Source: Omnitrophica WOR_2 bacterium RIFCSPLOWO2_12_FULL_51_8 (GTDB lineage Bacteria; Omnitrophota; Gorgyraeia; Gygaellales; Profunditerraquicolaceae). Taken from it: a stretch of DNA of 5,770 nt. The stretch lies in NCBI GenBank assembly GCA_001805895.1, contig MHHD01000046.1:1-5770 (forward strand), written 5' to 3'. The translations under genes and the position numbers were made by a program. Every line of letters begins with the position of its first letter. Position 1 is the first letter of the stretch. Under the pieces are notes generated by a model, which worked only from the letters and a program-made list of their open reading frames with translations, did not search any database and was not told the DNA's origin. Below are positions 1 through 5,734 of this stretch, piece after piece.

Positions 1-557
1 CTCACAAAACCGAACCCGTCGGAGCCGATTACCGTGCCGCTGTGGACAATCACCCGGTCGCCGATGATGACCCGTTCGCGGATGGAAACATTGGGGTAGA
101 TTAAGCCGTTACTGCCAATCTCGGCGTGGTGGCCGATAAAACTCCCGGGATAAATTACGGAGTTATCCCCGATTTTAACGTTGTCTTCGATGACCACGTA
201 CGCCCCCAGGGAAACATTCTTCCCTAAGGACACGGATTTACCCAGCACAGCCGTGGGGTGAACGCCCTTAAAGTGCGCCGGCTCGCCGGGGGCAGCCAAC
301 GAAACGATTTTCGCGAAGGCCAGGGAGGGATTCTCGGCGCGGATAAGCGCGCAGGCCGCGGCCTCGACCTCGTAAGAGACAACCGCTGCCGAGGCCCTCG
401 TCTTCTCCAGGAGAGGCAGATATCTGGGGTTGGCGACAAAAGTAATGTCGCCCCCCTGCGCCTCTTTGATGCCGGAGACACCGGTAATCACGGTGCCGGC
501 GTCACCCACTACTTCGCCGCCGACAAACTCGGCGATCTCTTTCAGGGTTTTCCTCAA
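1..557 (-). CDS. lpxD: UDP-3-O-acylglucosamine N-acyltransferase LpxD, N-terminal part (gene runs off the window)
   Basis: LpxD adds the second (N-linked) hydroxyacyl chain to UDP-3-O-acyl-glucosamine in lipid A synthesis, using acyl-ACP in the cytoplasm. The 185 visible residues start with the family's N-terminal uridine-binding domain. It includes ITFVANPRY (38-46), whose F40, N43 and Y46 match the uracil-contacting Phe/Asn/Tyr of characterised LpxD. From about residue 98 the left-handed beta-helix hexapeptide repeats begin (for example NVKIGD, EIGSN, RVIIGD). The window ends just after the conserved SDGFGF (179-184), so the catalytic histidine (H239 in E. coli) lies about 50 residues beyond the edge. 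I chose the TTG at 557 because homology to other LpxD N-termini begins there, a GAGG lies 8 bases upstream and there is no in-frame ATG nearby. The gene starts 14 bases after the skp stop, so the two are probably cotranscribed. Family identity is firm; the exact start is likely. Confidence 0.96.
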   Translation of the reverse strand, partial: MRKTLKEIAEFVGGEVVGDAGTVITGVSGIKEAQGGDITFVANPRYLPLLEKTRASAAVVSYEVEAAACALIRAENPSLAFAKIVSLAAPGEPAHFKGVHPTAVLGKSVSLGKNVSLGAYVVIEDNVKIGDNSVIYPGSFIGHHAEIGSNGLIYPNVSIRERVIIGDRVIVHSGTVIGSDGFGFV

Positions 558-565
558 AGTTACGG

Positions 566-569
566 CCTC
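566..569 (-). promoter_or_regulatory. Ribosome binding site supporting the lpxD TTG start
   Basis: On the minus strand, GAGG sits 8 bases before the TTG at 557-555, within the 14-base gap after the skp stop codon (572-574). No ATG or GTG start with a comparable site matches the beginning of LpxD homology, so this site decides in favour of a TTG start. Confidence 0.6.
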
Positions 570-571
570 GC

Positions 572-1081
572 CTATTTCTTATACCCCTTATTCAGGCCCT
601 CCATCGCCTTGTCCGTGATATCTAAACTTTTGCTCTGGTATACCAGGACCCGGTCGTTAAAAACCATGGTATAGCCCTCTTTCTCGGCGATCTTCTTCAC
701 CGCCTCGCGGATATCCGCCTCTATCTCTTGCGCCTTCTCCAGCTGTTCCTTGCGCAGGTCAGCCTGTTTTTGGCGGTCAAAATCCTGGAGGGATTTGATT
801 TTGGAATCGAGTTCTGTTTTTTTGGAGGCCTTTTCTTTCTCGTTCAGCAGGTTCATCTTATCCTGCGTCTGTTTTACCTCAGTAACCTTTTTCTCTCTTT
901 CCGCAGTGTAAGCGCCCTCTTTTTCGGTCAGCGACTTGTCATAATCTTTGGTTTTGCCGTATTCGGTAAAAATACGGGTTAAATCCACGTAAGCGAACTT
1001 TTCCGCTGCCTGGGCAAAAGCTGCTGCGGAAATACTCAAGACAAAGGCAAATGCCAGAACCACCGCTGTTACCCTCTTCAT
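572..1081 (-). CDS. skp: Skp/OmpH-family periplasmic chaperone
   Basis: The 169-residue protein belongs to the OmpH/Skp family. Family members are trimeric periplasmic 'jellyfish' chaperones that hold unfolded outer-membrane proteins and deliver them to the BAM complex. A classical signal peptide (MKR, then a hydrophobic core to about residue 22) should be cut after AFA (21-23). The mature protein opens with FAYVDLTRIF (29-38), the usual first strand of the family body. A long charged Lys/Glu/Gln-rich segment at about 43-133 forms the coiled-coil tentacles. The C-terminus returns to the body (YTMVFNDRVLVYQS, 137-150, and DITDKAMEGL, 154-163). I chose the ATG at 1081 over an in-frame start 15 codons upstream because it begins exactly at the signal peptide and has a very strong Shine-Dalgarno. 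It lies between bamA and lpxD, the usual company of this gene. Identity is strong; trimerisation and client range come from the family. Confidence 0.95.
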   Translation of the reverse strand: MKRVTAVVLAFAFVLSISAAAFAQAAEKFAYVDLTRIFTEYGKTKDYDKSLTEKEGAYTAEREKKVTEVKQTQDKMNLLNEKEKASKKTELDSKIKSLQDFDRQKQADLRKEQLEKAQEIEADIREAVKKIAEKEGYTMVFNDRVLVYQSKSLDITDKAMEGLNKGYKK

Positions 1082-1088
1082 CTTCCTA

Positions 1089-1097
1089 CCTCCTCCT
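1089..1097 (-). promoter_or_regulatory. Strong Shine-Dalgarno of skp
   Basis: On the minus strand AGGAGGAGG lies 7 bases before the skp ATG (1081). The repeated AGG gives two overlapping consensus registers, at 7- and 10-base spacing. It is the strongest ribosome binding site in the window and fixes the skp start. It begins three bases after the foot of the palindrome at 1101-1157, so folding of that palindrome could affect access to it. Confidence 0.85.
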
Positions 1098-1100
1098 TTT

Positions 1101-1157
1101 TTAATGAGCACTAAACTTACGAACACGATAGTGCGAGTAAGTTTATGTGCGAATTAA
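1101..1157. repeat. Imperfect 57-base palindrome (long hairpin) upstream of skp
   Basis: The two halves pair along almost the whole length. Reading the plus strand inward: TTAAT (1101-1105) with ATTAA (1153-1157); a GA/GA internal mismatch; GCAC (1108-1111) with GTGC (1147-1150) and a single bulged T at 1146; a perfect 9-base arm TAAACTTAC (1112-1120) with GTAAGTTTA (1137-1145); a 3x3 internal loop; CAC with GTG closing a GATA loop (1127-1130). This gives 21 base pairs. On the plus strand both internal mismatches contain tandem G-A/A-G oppositions, which are structurally tolerated; on the minus strand they are U-C type. There is no T-run after it in the direction of transcription, so it is not a standard terminator. 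Function is unknown; it could be an mRNA-stabilising stem, a dispersed palindromic repeat or an attenuator. Confidence 0.8.
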
Positions 1158-1192
1158 CCCCCCTGCATTCTTGCAGAATGCAAGAGGGGGGT
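1157..1192. repeat. C6/G6-based hairpin between bamA and skp
   Basis: An inverted repeat abuts the 1101-1157 palindrome. On the plus strand, ACCCCCC (1157-1163) pairs with GGGGGGT (1186-1192) and TGCATTCT (1164-1171) pairs with AGAATGCA (1175-1182). Only a 3-base loop (1172-1174) and a 3-base bulge AGA (1183-1185) interrupt it, giving 15 base pairs with a very GC-rich base. In the minus-strand transcript it is followed by UAAUUCGC rather than a U-run, so intrinsic termination is unlikely to be efficient. It could still slow polymerase or block 3' exonucleases between bamA and skp. Confidence 0.75.
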
Positions 1193-1212
1193 AAGTTCGG
1201 CCAGACAACTTA
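1192..1212. repeat. Short inverted repeat TAAGTT/AACTTA next to the two hairpins
   Basis: TAAGTT (1192-1197) and AACTTA (1207-1212) form a perfect 6-base stem with a 9-base loop, directly adjoining the C6/G6 hairpin. The same stem word lies inside the first palindrome (AACTTA at 1114-1119, TAAGTT at 1138-1143), so the arms of the outer two hairpins could exchange partners. A 6-base stem alone could be chance; its position and shared word make it more notable. Confidence 0.45.
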
Positions 1213-1252
1213 TGTCCGCTCATCTCATTTGCTCCATAAGCTGTGGCCTCAC

Positions 1253-3658
1253 TTAGAACCCTTGGCTGGCGCTGAAATGGAATCTGCCGCCTTTCTTCTT
1301 TTCCTCTCCGGGAGCTTTATTGAAGGGTATGCCGAAATCAAGCATAATCGGGCCGATCGGGCTCTTGATCCGTACGCCTATGCCTGCGCCCGACTTAAAG
1401 CCTCCTGAACCCACCTTGCGCATCTTCTGCCAGACGTTACCCGCGTCATAAAAAACCGCTACTTTCAGGAAACTAAAAACCGGATAGGTATATTCGATAT
1501 TGCCGACGAGCATGGACTCGCCGCCCAACGGGTCCTTGGATACCGCGTCAATCGGGCCGACCTTCCTTTCCCCGTAACCCCTGATGGTATAGGCGCCGCC
1601 GGCAAAGAACCTTTCGTAAATCGGCACCCGCTCGGTGTCGCTGTAAGGCTTGGATAAACCAAGCCTGCCCCGGAATTCAAGGGAGGAATTGCGCAGTAAC
1701 GGGATGTAATGCGACGCCCGGCCGAAGAACTTCCAGTAGTCCTTATCCGCGCCCCAGGGCCCTCCTGCCCATTCCACCGAACCGGTCAGTAAGTCGCCCT
1801 TCTTGGCGTCAAAGACATTGTCGCGGGTATCAAAGGTGAAGCTGGGCGTAATGCTGCTGATGGCCTTTTTGCCTACTTCCTGCTTCAAATCTTCGGTGGC
1901 ATTATCGGTAATATTCTTGATATTGAAATAATCGAAGCGGTAGACTAAATCCGCGCGCAGAAATTCGGATAATTCCTTCCCCAGGCGCACGTCGCCGCCG
2001 GTTATATTTTCGTCATAGCCGTAACCCACATCGGTATCGCGTTTATGTTTGCGGTTATAGGCGTCAAAACCGAAAGACACCGGGTAATCGAAAAGCCAGG
2101 GTTCGGTAAAACTCATGTCGAAGCCTCCGGTGATGGTGCCGAATTGGGCGCGGAACTTCAGGTTTTGTCCGCCGCCGGTAAAATAGGGGAAATTCCGCCA
2201 GTCGAAATTATTCTGCTCGATTTCCACAAAGCCGACGAAATCATCCACCGTGCTGTAGCCGCCGCCGAAACTGAATGTGCCGGTCTTGGATTCCTTGACC
2301 TCCACTACCAGGTTTTTCCTCTCTTCTACCTGGGTGTCTTCGGTGTCGTAGTTCACCTCTTCAAAAAAACCCAAGTTCTGCAGTCTTTCCTTGCTGCGCC
2401 GCAGCTTGTCGCCGTCGAATTTATCACCCGGATATATCCTTAATTCCCGGCGGATTATGGTATCCTTGGTTTTGATATTGCCCCGGATGTAAATCTTATC
2501 AACGAAGGCGACCTTATTTTCCTCGATGGTGTAAAGGACATCCACCCTGCCGGTATAGGAATTCAGGGAGGTAGCCTCCTGCACCTGCGCCGAGATATAC
2601 CCGCGGTCAAAATATAAGCCCTGGATATTGGCGACGTCCGCCTTTAACGATTCGTTGCTGAAGACCTTGCCGGGGGTGCATTCCTTAAGCCTGGCCAGGA
2701 TGTCTTTCTGCTCGATGTCGCGGTTACCCTGCACCGTGACATTGCCGACTAAGTATTTTTTCCCCTCGCGCACTTTTATATAGATAGACAATAAGAATGG
2801 CCTTTTTGCGCCGGGCTTAACCTCGTAATCTATCGCGCTGTCGCTGTAGCCATTTTTGCGGTAGAAGGCCTTCAGGCGGTCAATATCTTCCCTTAAAACA
2901 TCCTCCTTGAGCGCGCCGGCATTAAAGAGCCATGCCCTTTTTGTCTTCATCAGCCTCAGCAGCCGGGAATCTGTGAAATTACTGTTGCCGTCGATAAAGA
3001 TATCCTTGACGCGCACCCTTTTATTTTCCTGCACGCGAAACTCCACCTTGGCCTTATTGCGCTCTTTATCCACGTCTACCTTATAGTCTATCTGGGCATG
3101 GGCAAAGCCGATCTTCTCATACATCTTCTTCAGGGTGCGCGCGTCTTCGTCTAAGTTCGGATAGTCCAGGTACTGCGCCTCTTTGGACTTAAGCTGTGCT
3201 TTAAGCTTCTCGTCTTTCATAGTGATATGAATTATCCCGCTGAAACTAATCTTCTCGATCAGCGGCCGCTCCGTTACGGAAACAACGATCTTGATGCCGT
3301 CATTGTGAGGCTCGGTGTCGATCTTTATATCGCTGAAGAAGCCCAAGAGGTAAAGCCGTTTTAAGTCCTCGCTGGCCACGGTTTCCTGATAAGGAGAGCC
3401 GATGCGGGATTTCATCTTGGAAACAACCGTATTGGCGCTGATGGCCTTATTGCCCTTTACCTCAATGGCGGTAATGAGTTTAACGTCTTCTTGCGCCTGC
3501 GGGGGGACAGGGGCCTCCGCCGGCTGGCCCGCGGCCTCTCCGGTAGGCGAGTCGGCAGAGGGCGATACTTCCGTATTTTGGCTCTGGGCAAAAGAGGCCA
3601 TGCCGAAGGCGGATAATACGAAGGCGGTTAAGAAAAAGACGGCTAAGATTCTGCGCAT
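1253..3658 (-). CDS. bamA: Outer membrane protein assembly factor BamA
   Basis: BamA is the central Omp85-family barrel of the BAM complex and folds and inserts beta-barrel proteins into the outer membrane. The 801-residue protein has a signal peptide with likely cleavage after SFA (22-24), then a Pro/Ala/Glu-rich linker (about 25-57). Five POTRA domains follow at roughly 58-133, 134-213, 214-301, 302-382 and 383-457; LYLLGFFSD and LQNLGFFEEV are typical POTRA helix-turn motifs. The C-terminal barrel (about 458-801) carries FAGG (685-688) and TIRGYGER (691-698), the Omp85 loop-6 VRGF/RGYG-type motif. It also has the terminal-strand pattern SPIGPIMLDFGIPF (766-779) and ends in phenylalanine, the usual OMP sorting signal. 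Length is close to E. coli BamA (810). I chose the ATG at 3658 because the signal peptide begins there; a TTG 12 codons upstream (3694) is possible but would put an odd hydrophobic stretch first and coincides with the -35 box of a likely promoter. No Shine-Dalgarno is visible. Confidence 0.97.
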   Translation of the reverse strand: MRRILAVFFLTAFVLSAFGMASFAQSQNTEVSPSADSPTGEAAGQPAEAPVPPQAQEDVKLITAIEVKGNKAISANTVVSKMKSRIGSPYQETVASEDLKRLYLLGFFSDIKIDTEPHNDGIKIVVSVTERPLIEKISFSGIIHITMKDEKLKAQLKSKEAQYLDYPNLDEDARTLKKMYEKIGFAHAQIDYKVDVDKERNKAKVEFRVQENKRVRVKDIFIDGNSNFTDSRLLRLMKTKRAWLFNAGALKEDVLREDIDRLKAFYRKNGYSDSAIDYEVKPGAKRPFLLSIYIKVREGKKYLVGNVTVQGNRDIEQKDILARLKECTPGKVFSNESLKADVANIQGLYFDRGYISAQVQEATSLNSYTGRVDVLYTIEENKVAFVDKIYIRGNIKTKDTIIRRELRIYPGDKFDGDKLRRSKERLQNLGFFEEVNYDTEDTQVEERKNLVVEVKESKTGTFSFGGGYSTVDDFVGFVEIEQNNFDWRNFPYFTGGGQNLKFRAQFGTITGGFDMSFTEPWLFDYPVSFGFDAYNRKHKRDTDVGYGYDENITGGDVRLGKELSEFLRADLVYRFDYFNIKNITDNATEDLKQEVGKKAISSITPSFTFDTRDNVFDAKKGDLLTGSVEWAGGPWGADKDYWKFFGRASHYIPLLRNSSLEFRGRLGLSKPYSDTERVPIYERFFAGGAYTIRGYGERKVGPIDAVSKDPLGGESMLVGNIEYTYPVFSFLKVAVFYDAGNVWQKMRKVGSGGFKSGAGIGVRIKSPIGPIMLDFGIPFNKAPGEEKKKGGRFHFSASQGF

Positions 3659-3665
3659 GGCTGAT

Positions 3666-3694
3666 ATTATATAAGAAATAAAATGTAAAATCAA
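3666..3694 (-). promoter_or_regulatory. Probable sigma-70-type promoter of bamA
   Basis: On the minus strand the 46-base AT-rich gap between dnaB and bamA contains TTGATT (3694-3689), a 17-base spacer and a perfect TATAAT (3671-3666). With usual spacing, transcription would start at about 3659, at or one base before the bamA ATG (3658), giving a leaderless or nearly leaderless mRNA. The absence of any Shine-Dalgarno before that ATG fits this. Such boxes can occur by chance in AT-rich DNA, but this one has near-consensus elements at optimal spacing in the right place. Confidence 0.6.
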
Positions 3695-3704
3695 TGGAAA
3701 ACGG

Positions 3705-5042
3705 CTATTCGATGCGCGCGATATTTTCGAAACGGGTGTATTCCTTGATAAAGGAGAGCTGCAGCGAACCCACCGGGCCGTTACGCTGTTTGGCGATGAT
3801 TACTTCCGCCCTGCCCTGGTTTTCCGAGGTGGGGTTATAGTATTCTTCGCGTAGCAGCAGCACCACCACATCGGCATCCTGCTCGATGGCCCCGGATTCC
3901 CGCAGGTCCGAAAGCTGCGGCCGATGGTCGGTGCGCGATTCTACCGCGCGGGAAAGCTGGCTGATGGCGATCACCGGCAGGCGCAATTCCCTGGCCAGCG
4001 CCTTTAAGGAACGCGAGATCTCGGAAATCTCCTGCTGGCGGTTTTCGATATTGGAGGAGCCGCGCATCAGCTGCATATAATCCAGGATAATCAATTTGAT
4101 GTCGTGGTGGCTCTTCAGGCGCCGGGCCTTGGCGCGCAGCTCCATCGCGGAAATCGCCGGAGAATCGTCGATGAATATCGGCGCTTCGGAAAGCTTCCCG
4201 GCGGCCGCGGTCAGGCGCGGCCAGTCGGAAGCGGCGAGGTATCCGGTCCTGACCTTATGCGCGTCCACCCTGGCGTGCGCGCAGAGCATCCTCTGCACCA
4301 GTTGCTCCTTGGACATCTCCAAGCTAAAAATTGCCAGCGGAATTTTTTCCACCACCCCGGCGTATTCGGCTATTCCCAGCGCCAGGGCGCTCTTGCCCAT
4401 CGAAGGCCGGCCGGCAATGACGATTAAATCCGAAGGCTGCAGGCCGGCGGTCTTGATATCAAAATCAATATACCCTGTCGGTATGCCGGTGACATGGGCC
4501 TTTTTTTGGTAGAGCCGGTCGATAGTCTCGATAGAGTCCTTAACGATCTCCTTAAGGTGTATATACGACCCTTGGGTCTTTTTGTCGCTCACCTCAAAGA
4601 TAAACCTCTCCGCCGTATCCACCACTTCGTCAATATTGCCCTCGCTTTCGTAGCAAAGAGAAACCACCCTGGTGGCGTTATTGATCAGGACCCTGAGGAT
4701 GCTTTTTTCCTTGACTATCGAAACGTAGTGGTTGATATTGGCGGCGGTAGGGACGGCGTTGACCAGCGCGGTGAGGAAACTCACCCCTCCCAGCTCGTCC
4801 AAGGAGCCGTTTTTCTTCAGCTCCTCGGTAAGGGTGATCAGATCCACGGCCTTGTTAGAGCTGAAAAGCAGGGAGATGGCGGCGAATATTTTCCTGTGCG
4901 CGTCTTTGTAGAAAGATTCTTCGCTTAAGCATTCCATCGCCACAGAGATGGCGTTTTCATCCAGGAGCATCGAGCCGAGAACAGCCATTTCCGCTTCCAG
5001 ATTTTGCGGCGGGATTTTTTCTAAGGCGGCTTCCGTGGGCAT
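3705..5042 (-). CDS. dnaB: Replicative DNA helicase DnaB
   Basis: DnaB is the hexameric ATP-driven helicase that unwinds DNA ahead of the replication fork on the lagging-strand template and recruits primase. The 445-residue protein has the N-terminal hairpin domain (about 8-110, starting IPPQNLEAEMAVLGSML), a linker helix (about 158-180) and a RecA-like motor domain. The motor has Walker A GRPSMGKS (211-218; most family members have GKT), SLEMS with the probable catalytic Glu242, and Walker B LIILDYMQL (317-325). It also has the DNA-loop/sensor region AISQLSRAVESR (359-370), DLRESGAIEQDAD (379-391) and the arginine-finger region AKQRNGPVG (417-425). Length is slightly below E. coli DnaB (471), as is common, and no intein interrupts the gene. 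ATG 5042 is the natural start; it lies 9 bases after the remnant rplI stop, with only a weak GAAG upstream, so translation may be coupled to upstream reading. Confidence 0.98.
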   Translation of the reverse strand: MPTEAALEKIPPQNLEAEMAVLGSMLLDENAISVAMECLSEESFYKDAHRKIFAAISLLFSSNKAVDLITLTEELKKNGSLDELGGVSFLTALVNAVPTAANINHYVSIVKEKSILRVLINNATRVVSLCYESEGNIDEVVDTAERFIFEVSDKKTQGSYIHLKEIVKDSIETIDRLYQKKAHVTGIPTGYIDFDIKTAGLQPSDLIVIAGRPSMGKSALALGIAEYAGVVEKIPLAIFSLEMSKEQLVQRMLCAHARVDAHKVRTGYLAASDWPRLTAAAGKLSEAPIFIDDSPAISAMELRAKARRLKSHHDIKLIILDYMQLMRGSSNIENRQQEISEISRSLKALARELRLPVIAISQLSRAVESRTDHRPQLSDLRESGAIEQDADVVVLLLREEYYNPTSENQGRAEVIIAKQRNGPVGSLQLSFIKEYTRFENIARIE

Positions 5043-5051
5043 GCTTTAAAT

Positions 5052-5466
5052 TTACTTCTTCACTATCCAAACTTTAATCTTTGCCGTAACTTCGGGGTGC
5101 AGCTTGACATTTACTTCATAGATCCCCAGCGCCTTTATCGATCTCGAAGCCCTCTTCTTTCAGGCCCGCGGCGATATCCTGGGCGCCGATACCGCCGTAT
5201 AACTCTTCGCCGTCCTTGCTTAAGGCGGCAATGGTCAGCGAAAGGGCCGACAGCCGCTCGCTAAGCCTCACCGCCTCGAGCTTAAATTTTTCCAGCTGCT
5301 GGGATTTAGCCGCCTTTTCCCCTTCCATTTTTTTTAAGTTTGCCGGGGTCAAAGGCACGGCCAGCCGGTTGGGGATAAGGAAATTCCGCGCAAAACCGTC
5401 TTTCACATTGACCACTGCGCCGGCCTTACCGACCTTGTCCACATCCTGCTTCAGTATTACTTCCAT
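5052..5466 (-). pseudogene. rplI: 50S ribosomal protein bL9, frameshifted by an apparent internal deletion
   Basis: L9 binds 23S rRNA with its N-domain and reaches toward the neighbouring ribosome through a long helix; it helps reading-frame maintenance. The ATG at 5466 opens a clear L9: N-domain with VKDGFARNFLIP (21-32), connecting helix (about 41-75) and the start of the C-domain (GGIGAQDIA, 91-99). After FEIDK (107-111; codon at 5136-5134) the frame is lost and the protein would end five codons later at TGA (5118-5116), 116 residues in all. The expected ending, ALGIYEV then VKLHPEVTAKIKV, is present in another frame from 5132 to the TAA at 5054-5052. L9 proteins carry about 10 residues (such as RKIELADAIR) between the DK and ALG positions; these are absent. 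Adding them gives 147 residues, the normal size. It starts one base after the rpsR stop, without a clear Shine-Dalgarno. The lesion could be a real mutation or an assembly error. Confidence 0.9.
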
Positions 5467-5467
5467 T

Positions 5468-5734
5468 TTATTTCTTGTAGGGTATCAGCGAAACAAACCT
5501 TGCCTTTTTAATCGCCTCGGTAATCCTGCGCTGGTGTTTCGCGCAATTCCCGGAGATGCGGCTGGTGAGGATCTTCCCCCTCTCGGTAATAAAATTCTCC
5601 AGCCTCTTGATATCTTTATAATCTATGGTTTTTACGTTATCCACGCAGAAGCGGCAGAATCTTTTTCTCGGCACCAAACGCGTGTCTTTCTTCCTTACGA
5701 GCTTTCTGGTAGTTGACCTAGTCTTAACTTTCAT
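5468..5734 (-). CDS. rpsR: 30S ribosomal protein bS18, cysteine-containing (probable zinc-binding) form
   Basis: S18 sits on the platform of the small ribosomal subunit beside S6. The 88-residue protein matches the family through IDYKDIKRLENFITERGKI (37-55), SRISG (58-62), KHQRRITEAIKKARF (66-80) and the ending SLIPY (82-86). The basic N-terminal extension (KVKTRSTTRKLVRKK) is not unusual. It carries C27-x-x-C30 and C64-x-x-H67, a set that could bind zinc; E. coli S18 lacks the full set. Zinc-ribbon (C+) and cysteine-free versions are known for several ribosomal proteins, S18 among them. ATG 5734 has a good Shine-Dalgarno (GAGGAG, 7 bases away). The stop lies one base from the rplI start, so the two are translationally coupled or nearly so. 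Identity is certain; zinc binding is inferred from residues only. Confidence 0.97.
   Translation of the reverse strand: MKVKTRSTTRKLVRKKDTRLVPRKRFCRFCVDNVKTIDYKDIKRLENFITERGKILTSRISGNCAKHQRRITEAIKKARFVSLIPYKK

Noticed and set aside
224..481. Minus-strand open frame of 85 codons rich in Arg, Pro and Ser
   Set aside because: It is in a different frame from the genuine lpxD reading on the same strand and has a composition typical of out-of-frame GC-rich DNA.
258..674. Plus-strand open frame of 138 codons
   Set aside because: It lies antisense to lpxD and the end of skp. Its translation is low-complexity Arg/Gly/Leu without family features, while the opposite strand encodes well-matched LpxD and Skp.
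1157..1192. Intrinsic terminator after bamA
   Set aside because: The stem is GC-rich, but on the minus strand it is followed by UAAUUCGC without a U-run, so I list it as a hairpin of unknown role.
1082..1252. Sigma-70 promoter for skp in the bamA-skp gap
   Set aside because: I looked for paired -35 and -10 boxes on the minus strand and found only poor matches (for example TTGCAT with no good TATAAT at proper distance).
1145..1408. Plus-strand open frame of 87 codons spanning the palindromes and the bamA end
   Set aside because: Half of it is antisense to the conserved BamA C-terminus and the rest runs through hairpin sequence. There is no ribosome binding site or recognisable protein pattern.
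4096..4928. Several overlapping plus-strand open frames of 107-144 codons
   Set aside because: All are antisense to conserved DnaB domains. They reflect codon bias of the opposite strand and show no protein family features.
5116..5140. Programmed ribosomal frameshift in rplI
   Set aside because: A frameshift could restore the frame but not the roughly 10 missing conserved residues, and there is no slippery heptamer with a stimulatory structure. A deletion or assembly error explains the data better.
5216..5716. Plus-strand open frame of 166 codons
   Set aside because: It is antisense to rplI and rpsR, both of which are clearly recognisable on the minus strand.
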